This document shows, piece after piece, positions 16,049 through 25,196 of a DNA stretch of 53,329 nucleotides. The first letter of the stretch is position 1. Each line of letters begins with the position of its first letter. The translations under genes and the position numbers were made by a program. This DNA comes from Oscillospiraceae bacterium. Lineage in GTDB: Bacteria > Bacillota > Clostridia > Oscillospirales > Oscillospiraceae. The notes under the pieces were generated by a model. It saw only the letters and a program-made list of their open reading frames with translations, did not search any database and was not told the origin of the DNA. The stretch is taken from contig JAFXYJ010000143.1 of the NCBI GenBank assembly GCA_017541825.1, positions 1 to 53,329 on the forward strand, given 5' to 3'.

Positions 16049-16600
16049 GAATTCTTCCCGGGAATACAGGCTGTTGAGGGCGTCCAGCAGGGCGTTGGCC
16101 GACAGGTTCGCCGGCAGACCGAGCGCCTTCTGCAGCGCCCTCCGGCGGGCGGACGCATCCCTCGCACCGGACAGGCCGGCCGCATACAGATCCGCCTTGG
16201 TGACCCGGGGCCGCTCGTCCTCCCGCGGCGTCGCTCCGGCCCGCTCGAGCGCCAGGCGAAGCACCTCCGGGGCCATACCCTCCACGCCGAGGGTACCGGC
16301 CCGGGAGGGCTTTATCTTTCGCCGCTCCTTCCCCGGCACGTCGGGGATATAGGCGTGCCTGAGCCAGGCGTCGCCGATGCAGCCCCGCAGCCGGTTTCGG
16401 ATCACGAGACCGGCGCCGTCGGCGTCGGTGAGCACGATCAGCCCGCGCTTTTCGGCCACGGCGCGCAGAAGCGCCAGCTTCTCCGCGTCGCGGAAGATCC
16501 CGAAGCCGTCGGTGGTAAAGATCTCCGTGTCCACCAGCGGTTCGAGGGCGATCTTGTCGTATCGTCCCTCCACGACGATGGCCTCCCGGATCTTAAGCAT
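15977..16600 (-). CDS. rnmV: Ribonuclease M5 (TOPRIM), 5S rRNA maturation
   Basis: RNase M5 trims 5S rRNA precursor. The 207-residue product begins with a TOPRIM fold: IVVEGRYDKIAL (catalytic Glu) and, after FTTDGFGIF, the LTDADGAG motif at about 57-64. A C-terminal DUF4093-type helical domain ends with NALLDALNSLYSREEFL. ATG at 16600 overlaps holA by 8 bp, so it is translationally coupled. The C-terminal 20 or so residues exceed the usual family length and overlap the convergent small membrane gene. Confidence 0.88.
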   Translation of the reverse strand: MLKIREAIVVEGRYDKIALEPLVDTEIFTTDGFGIFRDAEKLALLRAVAEKRGLIVLTDADGAGLVIRNRLRGCIGDAWLRHAYIPDVPGKERRKIKPSRAGTLGVEGMAPEVLRLALERAGATPREDERPRVTKADLYAAGLSGARDASARRRALQKALGLPANLSANALLDALNSLYSREEFLSAAAALEKAGGEIARDQDAGGV

Positions 16601-17636
16601 GGCGGCTCTCCATCATGAAGCGGATCAGCAGCTCGCGCAGCGCCTCCGTCTCCTCCATCGGCGCCCCCTGCTCCCGGGTGCGCATGCTGTATTCGGCGAT
16701 GTGGCGCAGATCGTTCGTCAGCGCCGTCAGGGAAAAACGGCGGGCCGAATCCATGAGCCGCCGGAGCTGGTAATCGCTGCCGATATTGAGAACGTCCCGG
16801 ACAAAGGGCTCGTTCTTCCCCGTCTCGACGGCGACCCGGGCGGCGTACAGCCGCCGCATCTGCCAGCCGACGGCGCCCATGATCTCCACCGGCTCCGCGT
16901 CCCCGGCCAGCAGCTCCGCCAGATACCGGGCCGCACCGTCATAATCCCCGCGGCTGATGCAGTCGGTCATTTCAAAGGCGCTGGCCTCTGGGATATGGTG
17001 GGCCACCGCGTCCACATCGGCGACCGTGACCCGGTCGCCCTTCGTATAGGCGCAGATCTTTTCGATCTCGGGGATCAGCCGGTTCATCAGGTCGCCGGAG
17101 AGGAAGGTCAGCCGTTCGATCGCCTCGCGGTCGATGGCCTTGCCTGCGGCGTCGAATCTCCGGCGGATCCATCGGTGGAGCACGTCCCGTTCCTGGGCGG
17201 TGAATTCCACGGCGCGGCCGGTCTTTTTGAGCTGCTTGACCAGGGAGAGCCGGCCGTCCGGAGAAACGCCCGCGGGCAGCGTGATGACCACCGTGCACCA
17301 CTCGGGGATGTCGGCAAAAAGCTTTGCCGCGGCTTCGTCCCGGCAGCGGTTGACGTCGCAGCCGCTGAGCTCGACGAAGGTCCGTCCGCCGAAAAAGGGC
17401 ATGGCGTTGAGCGCCTCCTCCAGATCCCGGACGTCGGGCACCGGACCGTTGAGCCGCTTGGCGTCGAACTCCCGCATATCCTCGGATACACAGGCGTCGC
17501 GCAGAGTATTGACGAAATCCGCGATCAGATAGTCCTCCGGGCCCCAGAGCAGATAGAGGTTCGCCGGGCCGTTGGTTTTGAGCTCTCTCTTCAGCGCCGC
17601 ATAGTCGAGCGCGTTTTTGTCACGGAATCCTGCCAT
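16593..17636 (-). CDS. holA: DNA polymerase III delta subunit
   Basis: HolA opens the sliding clamp as part of the clamp loader. The product is 347 aa. It starts with LYLLWGPEDYLIADFVNTLR, the degenerate nucleotide-binding region, and ends with a helical collar domain (RREQGAPMEETEALRELLIRF-like segment). ATG at 17636 has GGAGG 8 nt upstream; the much longer open frame to 18704 overlaps comEC and is a shadow. It sits 2 bp behind comEC, a frequent neighbour in Firmicutes. Confidence 0.93.
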   Translation of the reverse strand: MAGFRDKNALDYAALKRELKTNGPANLYLLWGPEDYLIADFVNTLRDACVSEDMREFDAKRLNGPVPDVRDLEEALNAMPFFGGRTFVELSGCDVNRCRDEAAAKLFADIPEWCTVVITLPAGVSPDGRLSLVKQLKKTGRAVEFTAQERDVLHRWIRRRFDAAGKAIDREAIERLTFLSGDLMNRLIPEIEKICAYTKGDRVTVADVDAVAHHIPEASAFEMTDCISRGDYDGAARYLAELLAGDAEPVEIMGAVGWQMRRLYAARVAVETGKNEPFVRDVLNIGSDYQLRRLMDSARRFSLTALTNDLRHIAEYSMRTREQGAPMEETEALRELLIRFMMESRHA

Positions 17637-17638
17637 TG

Positions 17639-19927
17639 TTATCCTCCCGCCTTGACGGTGATGGTGCCGTCCCGATCCGTACGGAACACCGGGATATGAT
17701 ACCGCTCCAGACGTTCGAGCACCTTTGCGCTGGGGTGGCCGTAGGTATTGTAGCCCACGGAGATCAGCGCCGCGTCCGGCCGGATCGCCTCCAGGAACTC
17801 CGCGCCGGTGGAGGTGGCCGAGCCGTGGTGACCCACCACCAGGACCTCCGAATCGGGCAGCTCGCAGCGTGAGACGAGCAGCCGTTCCGCCGCGGAAAGG
17901 CTGTCGCCGGTGATGAATGCCTCGAAATCGTCCTGCCGCGCCATGACGATCATGCAGTTCTCGTTCTCGTCCCCGGGCAGCAGCGGCGCCCAGATCGTCA
18001 GTTCCAGTTCTCCCAGCGCCAGCCGGAGATCCTCCGTCACAAAGACGACGCGGGTCCCTCTCTCCGCCGCGGCAGAGAGGATCCCCGGGAGATATCCATC
18101 CTCGTCGGGCTGGGCGGGCAGATACAGCGTCTCCACGCGCATCTGCTCCAGCAGCTTTTCCGCGCCGTTGACGTGGTCGCTGTGGAGGTGCGTGAGGATC
18201 AGCGCGTCGATCCGCCGCCGCTGCTGTCCGCGCAGGAACGACACGGCCTCGCTCCCGGCGTCGTGAGTGATGAAGCTGCCGCCGCAGTCGACGACCGTCG
18301 ACCGCGGCCCGCAGGTGAGCACCACGCTCTCCCCCTGCCCCACGTCCAGCACGGTCAGCCGCAGGTCGTCGTCCCAGCCCGCCCGGACCAGCAGCGCGGA
18401 GCCGTACAGCAGGATCAGCGACAGGCAGACCGGCACGATCGGCCGGAAGCCCTCTCCCTTTTTCCCGAGCAGCCAGGCGGCGAGAAAGATCACATAGACG
18501 AAAACCAGCCAGCAGACATTGAGCGGATTGGACATGTAAACCGCTTCGCAGGGCAAAAAGGAGAGCAGCCGCGCGATCAGATAGATATACCGCACGCCCC
18601 AGGCCAGCGCGCCGCCGAGCAGCACGCCCGCGGCGGGCAGGAGCGCGCCCAGCGCCGCGGCGGCGATCCCGCCGATATACAGCGCCGAGATCAGCCACAG
18701 ACACAGCACGCTGGAGAGCGGCGAGACCACGGATACATAGCCGAAATGCGCCGCGGCCAGCGGCAGCGTGAAGATCTGCGCTCCGACGCCCGTGGAGAAG
18801 GTGGCCGCGAAAAACAGCAGCGCCGGCCGCAGGAGCCGTATCCTGCCGATCCGGGTCTCATCCAGCTTTTCGTAAAAATGATAGTACATCCGGTGGGAGA
18901 CCAGCCAGATGCCCGCCATGGAAGCAAAGCTCATCTGCAGGCTCGCCCCGGCGATCGAGAGCGGGTTTTTGAGCAGCAGCGCGGCCAGGACGACGGAAAG
19001 CGAGGTCAGCGCGTCCTCCTCCCGCTTGAACAGCGGCGCGGACAGCAGGCACATGTGCATGAACGCGGCCCTCGTCACCGAGGGCGTGAAGCCGGTCATG
19101 GCCGCGAAGAACGCCAGCAGCGGGAACCCGGCCAGGACCGCGGCGCGGCGCCGTCCCAGCAGCAGGAAGAAAAACCCCATCAGGCAGGAGATATGCATGC
19201 CCGACACGGCCACCACATGGGCCAGCCCCGCCTCGCACAGCATATAGTACGCCTCGCCGCCGTCGTAGAGGTCCGTCTTGTCCCCCGTGAGCAGCGCGGT
19301 CATGAACGGTGAGGCGTCCGCGGGAAAGACCGCGCGGCACAGCGCGATGATCTCATGGCGCAGCGCTCCGGGCAGATACAGGAAGGACAGCCGCCAGCGT
19401 CCCGTGACCGCCGGCTCGTCGGTGCACACCGCCCGGGTAAAAATGCCCTGGGAGAAATAGTTGTCCACCTCCTGCCCGTTGCGCACGGCGGCGGACATGA
19501 AGCGCATCTCGCCCTCGAGCTCGTCGCCGGGCAGCAGCTCGTCCAGCTCCCCCTCCACATACGACACCAGGCGGCAGCGCACGTGAGGTACGCCCTTTCC
19601 GGTCAGGCGCACGGTGACATAGGCACTGCCGTCGTAGAGGTCCGGATAATCGGTCACCCGGGCGGTGACCGTAAGCCGCCGGCCCGCCAGCGCCTCCGCC
19701 GGCCGTACGACGGCGTACTGCTGTACGCCGAAGGCCGTGAAGCCCACCGCCGCGCCGGCCAGGATCAGCACTGCGTACCGGCGTGCCCGCTCCGGAAGCC
19801 GCGACGCGGCAAGCGCCAGCAGCGCGCACAGCACCGCCGCCGGGAAGAGCAGTCTCCCCGGCAGCAGATACCGGCCCGCCGCGACAGCCGCGGCCAGGGG
19901 CACGCAGGCCCAGACGGCTTTACGCAC
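17639..19927 (-). CDS. comEC: Competence/DNA uptake channel ComEC/Rec2
   Basis: ComEC is the membrane channel for single-stranded DNA entry. The 762-residue product has N-terminal helices, an OB-like DUF4131 region (about 60-160) and a multi-helix Competence domain (about 190-480, with AVSGMHISCLMGFFF). A C-terminal metallo-beta-lactamase-fold domain carries DVGQGESVVL, the metal-binding LTHLHSDHVNG, and GHHGSATST. All core motifs are intact. It overlaps the small xre gene by 8 bp and is followed closely by holA. No other competence gene is in the window. Confidence 0.95.
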   Translation of the reverse strand: MRKAVWACVPLAAAVAAGRYLLPGRLLFPAAVLCALLALAASRLPERARRYAVLILAGAAVGFTAFGVQQYAVVRPAEALAGRRLTVTARVTDYPDLYDGSAYVTVRLTGKGVPHVRCRLVSYVEGELDELLPGDELEGEMRFMSAAVRNGQEVDNYFSQGIFTRAVCTDEPAVTGRWRLSFLYLPGALRHEIIALCRAVFPADASPFMTALLTGDKTDLYDGGEAYYMLCEAGLAHVVAVSGMHISCLMGFFFLLLGRRRAAVLAGFPLLAFFAAMTGFTPSVTRAAFMHMCLLSAPLFKREEDALTSLSVVLAALLLKNPLSIAGASLQMSFASMAGIWLVSHRMYYHFYEKLDETRIGRIRLLRPALLFFAATFSTGVGAQIFTLPLAAAHFGYVSVVSPLSSVLCLWLISALYIGGIAAAALGALLPAAGVLLGGALAWGVRYIYLIARLLSFLPCEAVYMSNPLNVCWLVFVYVIFLAAWLLGKKGEGFRPIVPVCLSLILLYGSALLVRAGWDDDLRLTVLDVGQGESVVLTCGPRSTVVDCGGSFITHDAGSEAVSFLRGQQRRRIDALILTHLHSDHVNGAEKLLEQMRVETLYLPAQPDEDGYLPGILSAAAERGTRVVFVTEDLRLALGELELTIWAPLLPGDENENCMIVMARQDDFEAFITGDSLSAAERLLVSRCELPDSEVLVVGHHGSATSTGAEFLEAIRPDAALISVGYNTYGHPSAKVLERLERYHIPVFRTDRDGTITVKAGG

Positions 19928-20135
19928 GGCGGTCCTTCACGTCTGTCAGCCCGAGGATGTAGTCCACCGACACGTCATAGAGCTCCGCGAGCTTGATCAG
20001 CGCCCAGACGGGGATCTCGCGGATCCCGGCCTCGTACCGCCGATATACCTCGGGATGCATCACGAGGTATCCGGCCAGCCATTTTTTGGTATAGTCGTGG
20101 TCTTCTCTCAGCTCATATAAACGCGGAAAAAACAT
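19920..20135 (-). CDS. Small XRE-family HTH protein
   Basis: The 71-residue product is a single helix-turn-helix domain with the pattern RLYELREDHDYTKKWLAGYLVMHPEVYRRYEAG, ending in VSVDYILGLTD. ATG at 20135 has a weak GGTGA close by; an in-frame GTG 12 bp earlier has no site. It overlaps comEC by 8 bp. Two matching inverted repeats (20154-20169 and 20186-20201) lie directly upstream and may be its own operators. The cotranscription suggests control of the comEC-holA-rnmV operon or of itself. Confidence 0.85.
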   Translation of the reverse strand: MFFPRLYELREDHDYTKKWLAGYLVMHPEVYRRYEAGIREIPVWALIKLAELYDVSVDYILGLTDVKDRRA

Positions 20136-20153
20136 ACTATCACCCACAGAGAT

Positions 20154-20201
20154 GCTACCAAACGGTAGCGTTCGCTGCGGGTTTCACAACCAATCGGTTG
20201 T
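20154..20201. promoter_or_regulatory. Twin operator candidates upstream of xre
   Basis: GCTACC/GGTAGC around AAAC (20154-20169) and ACAACC/GGTTGT around AATC (20186-20201) are two perfect 6-4-6 inverted repeats. They share the core ACC-AANC-GGT. Their centres are 32 bp apart, about three helical turns, as expected for cooperative repressor binding. Confidence 0.55.
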
Positions 20202-20213
20202 TTTGTATGTTTC

Positions 20214-20242
20214 AAAAAAACCCGGCGTGCAGCCGGGTTTTT
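20214..20242 (-). terminator. Terminator of alaS-hinT
   Basis: Stem AAAAACCCGGC/GCCGGGTTTTT around a 5-nt loop, with a T-run on the minus strand, ends the alaS-hinT transcript just before the xre promoter region. Confidence 0.88.
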
Positions 20243-20247
20243 ATGCT

Positions 20248-20589
20248 TTACGCCATGCGGTCGCCGAGGCGCTCGCCGCCGAGGATGTGGAAGTGCAGGT
20301 GCTTCACGGTCTGGCCCGCGTCGTCGCCGCAGTTGGACACCACGCGGTAGCCGCCGGTGAGGCCCTCCTGCCGGGCGATCTCGGCCACGGCCTCCAGACA
20401 CTTCGCCGCCGCGGCGGAGTTGGCGGAGGTGAGCTCCGCCACCGAGCCGATATGCTCCCGGGGCACCACGAGGATGTGGGTCGGGGCCTGGGGGTTGATG
20501 TCGCGGAAAGCGTAAACGCTCTCGTTTTCGTACACCTTCGTCGAGGGGATCTCCCCGGCGATGATCTTGCAGAACAGGCAGTCAGTCAT
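20248..20589 (-). CDS. hinT: HIT-family nucleotide hydrolase (HinT)
   Basis: The 113-residue protein starts DCLFCKIIAGEIPSTKVYE, the HinT opening with zinc-type Cys, and has the catalytic histidine triad HLHFHILGG near residue 100. HinT hydrolyses AMP phosphoramidates, including aminoacyl-adenylates released by tRNA synthetases. That fits its position 15 bp behind alaS in one operon. AAAGGAAG precedes the ATG. Confidence 0.95.
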   Translation of the reverse strand: MTDCLFCKIIAGEIPSTKVYENESVYAFRDINPQAPTHILVVPREHIGSVAELTSANSAAAAKCLEAVAEIARQEGLTGGYRVVSNCGDDAGQTVKHLHFHILGGERLGDRMA

Positions 20590-20604
20590 GGTGCTCTTCC
20601 TTTC

Positions 20605-23262
20605 TCAGTTGAGTTTGGACGCCACGAGATCGTCGACCGTGGCCAGCGCGTCGTCAAGCTTGAGCACGTCGGCGCCGCCGCCCATGGCGGAGTCGGGCTT
20701 GCCGCCGCCCTTGCCGCCGCAGACGGCGCAGACACTGCGGATGATGTCGCCGGCTTTGATCCCGGCGGCCACCGCCGCCTTGCCGCATACGGCCAGGAAC
20801 GTGATCTTCCCGCCGCGGACAGCGGCCAGCACTGCTACCACGTTGGGATCCCGGTCGCGCAGGACGTCGCCGATCTGGCGCATGTCGTCGGGCGTGGCAT
20901 CGGGCAGCGTGGTCGTCAGGACCCGGAAGCCGCCCACCGTCTTGGCGGAGGCCAGGAAGCCCTCGGCGCTCTGGAGCATTTCGCGGGCGCGGAACTTTTC
21001 CACCGTCTGGCGCAGGATGCGCAGCTCGCCGCTGCGGGCCTCGGCCCGGGCGAGCAGCTCCTCGGGCTTGGCCTTGATGCGCTCGGCCAGCGACAGGATC
21101 AGACGGTTGGTGTCCTCCATCACCCGGAGCGTCTCCTTGCCGGTGACGGCCTCGATGCGGCGCACGCCGCTGGCCACGGAGAACTCGGACATGATGCGAA
21201 AGGCGCCGATCTTGGCGGTGTTGTCCAGATGCGTGCCGCCGCAGAACTCCACGGAGTAGCCGTCGCCCATATCCACGACGCGGACCACGTCGCCGTACTT
21301 CTCGCCGAAGAGCGCCATGGCGCCTAGGCTCTTGGCCTCGGCGATGGGCAGCTCCTTGACGTCGACGGCAAAGCCCTCGAGCACGGCCTCGTTGACCATG
21401 CGCTCCACGGAGGCGATCTCCTCGGGCTTCATGGCGGAGAAGTGGGTAAAGTCGAAGCGCAGCCGGTCGGGCTCCACCAGAGAGCCGGCCTGGTGCACGT
21501 GGTCGCCCAGCACGCTGCGCAGGGCCTTGTGCAGCAGATGGGTCGCGCTGTGGGCGCGCATGATGGCCTTGCGGCGGACCGTGTCCACACAGGCATTCAC
21601 CGTGTCGCCCACGGCCAGGTTGCCGGAGACCATGACGCCGGTATGCAGTACCTTGCCGGCCTTGTTCTTCTGAACGTCCCGGACCTCGAACACCGCGTCC
21701 TTGAGGATCAGCAGGCCGAAGTCGGCGCTCTGGCCGCCCATTTCCGCATAGAAGGGCGTCTTGTCCAGCACGATGCTGGCCTCGACGCCGGCGCCCACAC
21801 GCTCGCGCAGCTCGTTCTCGGCCACGATGGCCAGGATCTTCCCGTCGTCGTGGAGCAGGTCGTAGCCGGTGAACGCTGTCGGCGTATTGTCCAGCCCCAG
21901 ATCCAGCCCGGCCCAGGCCGTCTCGTCCGCGGCGCGGGCGGCGCGGGCCCGCTCCCGCTGCTCGCGCATCAGCGCCTGGAAGCCCGGCTCGTCCACGCCC
22001 AGGCCGGCCTCGGTGGCCATCTCCTTGGTCAGATCCAGAGGGAAGCCGTAGGTGTCGTAGAGCTTGAAGGCGTCGGCGCCGGAGAACACGTCCTCGCCGG
22101 CGGCGCGGTGAGCCGCGAGCATGCCGGAGAAGATGCTCAGGCCGCCGTCGATGGTGCGGGCGAAATTCTCCTCCTCGGCGCGGATCACGCTGGTGATATA
22201 CTCCTGCCGCTCGGACAGCTCGGGATAGGCGGAACGGTTCTCCTGGATGACCGTGTCGCAGACCTTGTAGAGGAAGGGCTCCTTCACGCCCAGCAGCCGA
22301 CCGTGGCGGGCCGCCCGGCGGAGCAGACGGCGCAGCACGTAGCCGCGGCCCTCGTTGGAGGGCAGGACGCCGTCGCAGGTCATAAAGGTCGAGGAACGGA
22401 TATGGTCGGTGATGATGCGCAGGGAGACGTCCTTGTCGTAGGTCTCGCCGTAATGGGCGCCGGTGATCTCGGAGACCTTGTGGGTGATGTTCATCACGGT
22501 ATCGACTTCAAAGAGCGAGTTCACGTTCTGACATACCACCGCCAGCCGCTCCAGGCCCATGCCGGTGTCGATGTTCTTCTGGCTGAGCTCGGTGTAGTTG
22601 CCCTGCCCGTCGTTGTTGAACTGGGAGAAGACGATGTTCCAGACCTCCATGAAACGGTCGCAGTCGCAGCCCACATGGCAGTCCGACTTGCCGCAGCCGT
22701 ACTCCGCGCCGCGGTCGTAGTAGATCTCGGAGCAGGGGCCGCAGGGACCGCTGCCGTGCTCCCAGAAGTTGTCCTCCTTGCCGAACCGGTAGATCCGGTC
22801 GGCGGGGATGCCGATCTCCTTGTTCCAGATGTCGAAGGCCTCGTCATCCGCCGGCGTGGTCTCGTTGCCGGAGAAGACCGACGGGTAGAGGCGGTCGGGG
22901 TCCAGTCCCACCCATTCGGGGGAGGTCAGGAATTCCCAGGCCCAGCGAATGGCCTCGTGCTTGAAGTAATCTCCGAAGGAGAAGTTGCCCAGCATCTCGA
23001 AATAGGTGCCGTGGCGGGCTGTTTTGCCGATGTTCTCGATGTCCGGGGTGCGGATGCATTTCTGGCAGGTGGTGACCCGGCGGCGGGGCGGCTCCTCCTC
23101 CCCGGTGAACCAGGTCTTCATCGGGCTCATGCCCGCGTTGATCAACAGCAGAGACGGATCGTTTTTTGGGATCAGGGAAAAACTGGGCAGGCGCAGATGC
23201 CCCTTGGTCTCAAAAAAGGAGAGATACATCTCCCGCAGCTCGTTGAGTCCGTAATTCTTCAT
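20605..23262 (-). CDS. alaS: Alanyl-tRNA synthetase
   Basis: AlaS charges tRNA-Ala. The 885-residue product has family length. It begins ELREMYLSFFETKGHLRLPS (aminoacylation core). The editing domain has HSATHLLHKALR and, further on, CGGTHLDNT. The C-terminal DHHA1-type region contains GGKGGGKPDSAMGGG. An ATG at 23262 follows GGGAGGTC. Expression is controlled by the T-box leader at 23285-23505, which carries alanine codons. hinT follows in the same operon. Confidence 0.98.
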   Translation of the reverse strand: MKNYGLNELREMYLSFFETKGHLRLPSFSLIPKNDPSLLLINAGMSPMKTWFTGEEEPPRRRVTTCQKCIRTPDIENIGKTARHGTYFEMLGNFSFGDYFKHEAIRWAWEFLTSPEWVGLDPDRLYPSVFSGNETTPADDEAFDIWNKEIGIPADRIYRFGKEDNFWEHGSGPCGPCSEIYYDRGAEYGCGKSDCHVGCDCDRFMEVWNIVFSQFNNDGQGNYTELSQKNIDTGMGLERLAVVCQNVNSLFEVDTVMNITHKVSEITGAHYGETYDKDVSLRIITDHIRSSTFMTCDGVLPSNEGRGYVLRRLLRRAARHGRLLGVKEPFLYKVCDTVIQENRSAYPELSERQEYITSVIRAEEENFARTIDGGLSIFSGMLAAHRAAGEDVFSGADAFKLYDTYGFPLDLTKEMATEAGLGVDEPGFQALMREQRERARAARAADETAWAGLDLGLDNTPTAFTGYDLLHDDGKILAIVAENELRERVGAGVEASIVLDKTPFYAEMGGQSADFGLLILKDAVFEVRDVQKNKAGKVLHTGVMVSGNLAVGDTVNACVDTVRRKAIMRAHSATHLLHKALRSVLGDHVHQAGSLVEPDRLRFDFTHFSAMKPEEIASVERMVNEAVLEGFAVDVKELPIAEAKSLGAMALFGEKYGDVVRVVDMGDGYSVEFCGGTHLDNTAKIGAFRIMSEFSVASGVRRIEAVTGKETLRVMEDTNRLILSLAERIKAKPEELLARAEARSGELRILRQTVEKFRAREMLQSAEGFLASAKTVGGFRVLTTTLPDATPDDMRQIGDVLRDRDPNVVAVLAAVRGGKITFLAVCGKAAVAAGIKAGDIIRSVCAVCGGKGGGKPDSAMGGGADVLKLDDALATVDDLVASKLN

Positions 23263-23284
23263 ATATGACCTCCCAATGAATTGA

Positions 23285-23505
23285 CAAAATAAACCCCGCC
23301 CCCTGACACAGGGGCGGGGATAAATCCACGCGGTACCACCCTGATTGCGGCTGTGCGCCGCATCTCAACGACCCGATAACGGGGGTCAGTCCGCCGCGCT
23401 CCTCGCGCAGACGCTCAAAAGCGGCCGCCATGGTCTCGGACAAGGGTTTTCAGCTTCTCCCTCTCTCTGCGGACCGGGATGAACATGGCTTTTCTTCGTC
23501 ACAGC
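23285..23505 (-). ncRNA. T-box leader (alanine) of alaS
   Basis: On the minus strand the T-box core AGGGTGGTACCGCG is at 23329-23342. A strong terminator stem follows (CCCCGCCCC at 23294-23302 with GGGGCGGGG at 23311-23319, then a U-rich run). The 5' part can form Stem I: AAAAGC near the start pairs with GCTTTT. In the expected specifier region the RNA reads GCGGCCGCT (about 23420-23429), all alanine triplets. Uncharged tRNA-Ala binding should favour the antiterminator. Exact Stem I folding was not modelled. Confidence 0.92.
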
Positions 23506-23512
23506 TTTGAGT

Positions 23513-23540
23513 ATTTTATCACAAAAAACGGCCTTGTCAA
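23513..23540 (-). promoter_or_regulatory. Promoter of the T-box-alaS-hinT operon
   Basis: Minus strand -35 TTGACA (23535-23540) and -10 TAAAAT (23513-23518), 16-bp spacer. The -35 overlaps the stop codon of the upstream Wzy-like gene. Confidence 0.85.
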
Positions 23541-25048
23541 CCGACAAAACGCCCAATTTTCTGCGACAAAGCGGGATTCTGCCGAAAACCGGAGGCTTCG
23601 GAGGTCCTCAGCGCCCCCAGCAGCGGGAAAAAGAGCACGATCCCCGGCGCCTGGGCGATGTTCACCGCCGCCTGCACGGCGTAGGCGAGCAGCCCGGCCA
23701 GCAGCGCCGACGGCAGCGCGCGGCCGCTCCGTCCGGCGCGGATCATGGCGGCGGCGAGCCAGCCCAGGTAGGCGAGCAGCCCCAGCGCCCCCCAGTTGAG
23801 CAGGATCTGCAGATACTCGCAATGGGCCGCGTCGAGCACCGCGTCGGGGAAAATGCGCCGCAGCGCGTCGGTCTGCGCCAGCACGCCGCAGCCGCCCCCC
23901 AGCAGCTTGTCAAAAAGCGGGAACTCCCTGTAGATTGAAAGGCAGTATTTCCATATCCGGAGCCGGTCGGTGCCCCACTCGTCGGTGAAGCGCAGCCAGA
24001 CCTCCCAGCCGCCGAGATCGACGGCGGCGTACCTCGTGTTGAGCAGGATCAGCGCCGCGGCCGCGCCGGCGAGCAGCAGGACCCCGGCGGCAAGGTAATG
24101 TCTCCGGAAGTGCGCCGCGGAGGCCGCGCGGCGGCAGAGGAAATACAGTCCGGCGCCCCCAAGGGCAAAGGCGGCCGCGGCCGTCGGGCGGAGGAGCGCG
24201 GCTGTCAGTGAGGAAAACCCGGCGAGGCACAGGACCGCCGCGGCGCGGTACAGCTGCGCGGCGAGGGCGGCTGCGGGCCACAGCAGGCACCATCGGCGCA
24301 GCGCTTCCAAGCGGTCCCCGAGCACGAAGGGCATCAGGAGCAGGCCCGCGCCGAGGCCCAGGATCGCGCACTCGCTGCGCACCGCCATCACCGCCCACAG
24401 GCCGACGGCGCAGACGCCCCCGAGGGCCAGGGCGGCCGGACGCCTTTCGCTCAGGAGCAGCCGGTGGACGCATACGGGCAGTGCCAGCGACAGATATGCC
24501 CCGGCAAAATTGATGTTGCCCAGCGTGGATATGTACCGGCCGCGGCTGTACTCGTCCAGCGCCGCACCGAAGCCCAGCGGGTCGAATCCCAGGTGATCGA
24601 GACAGGCCAGCGCCGCGCTGACGGCCAGACCGGCGCAGAGCGGGACCGTGACGGCTCCGGTGCGGACGGGCACGTCCCGCAGCGCGAAAAACACGCCGGC
24701 GTAAAGCCAGAGCATCGCCGCGCCCTGCCAGCGTCCCGCGGGTCCGAGGAGCGAAAGGCGAAAAAAGCCGCTGCCTGCAGAGGCCAGGAGTGCGATCGCG
24801 CACAGCACGAGCGAAAAAACGTCCGACGTCTCCGGGGCATGCTCTCCGCGGCCGAACTGCAGCGCGCACACGGCGCGCGCGGTGAGGTACACGAGCGTAC
24901 ACACGGCGAAAAAGGCCGTCTTGATCTCGGTGACGTCAAAATACCCGTCCCATATGACCAGCGGCTCGCCCAGCAGCAGAACGAAGAGATATATCTCCGT
25001 CAGCTTTGAGACGGTATTCTGTTTTTTCAAAGCCGTCTGTGTGTCCAT
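23537..25048 (-). CDS. O-antigen ligase/polymerase-like membrane protein
   Basis: The 503-residue product is mostly membrane helices (about 11-12). A Wzy_C-like region has GRYISTLGNINFAGAYLSLA at about 165-185, and LGGGCGVLAQTD with AHCEYLQILLNWGALGLLAYL lies in the second half. This family joins or polymerises surface polysaccharide units outside the membrane. ATG at 25048 follows AGAGGGAA; the upstream in-frame extension has no site. No other polysaccharide gene is adjacent, so the sugar and the acceptor are unknown. Confidence 0.85.
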   Translation of the reverse strand: MDTQTALKKQNTVSKLTEIYLFVLLLGEPLVIWDGYFDVTEIKTAFFAVCTLVYLTARAVCALQFGRGEHAPETSDVFSLVLCAIALLASAGSGFFRLSLLGPAGRWQGAAMLWLYAGVFFALRDVPVRTGAVTVPLCAGLAVSAALACLDHLGFDPLGFGAALDEYSRGRYISTLGNINFAGAYLSLALPVCVHRLLLSERRPAALALGGVCAVGLWAVMAVRSECAILGLGAGLLLMPFVLGDRLEALRRWCLLWPAAALAAQLYRAAAVLCLAGFSSLTAALLRPTAAAAFALGGAGLYFLCRRAASAAHFRRHYLAAGVLLLAGAAAALILLNTRYAAVDLGGWEVWLRFTDEWGTDRLRIWKYCLSIYREFPLFDKLLGGGCGVLAQTDALRRIFPDAVLDAAHCEYLQILLNWGALGLLAYLGWLAAAMIRAGRSGRALPSALLAGLLAYAVQAAVNIAQAPGIVLFFPLLGALRTSEASGFRQNPALSQKIGRFVG

Positions 25049-25196
25049 GGCCGTTCCCTCTGTCTTTTTCAGGAAAGACGCGCAAAACAGGCGAATCGTT
25101 CGCCCCTCCGGCAAAAAAACGGTCGGAAGTCCTTTTTATCGGACAATCATCGCCGTATTCTGGGTTCACAGAAAGAAAAGGAAAGGATGCGGGGAA

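Noticed and set aside
16593..18704. Extended 703-residue form of holA
   Set aside because: The extra N-terminus overlaps comEC in another phase; holA begins at 17636 with its own ribosome site.
21442..23268. A plus-strand ORF of 608 codons opposite alaS
   Set aside because: Shadow of alaS; low-complexity Val/Gly/Ala/Asp, no motif.
23210..23443. A 77-codon minus-strand ORF
   Set aside because: It lies in the T-box leader and the start of alaS; the T-box explains the sequence.
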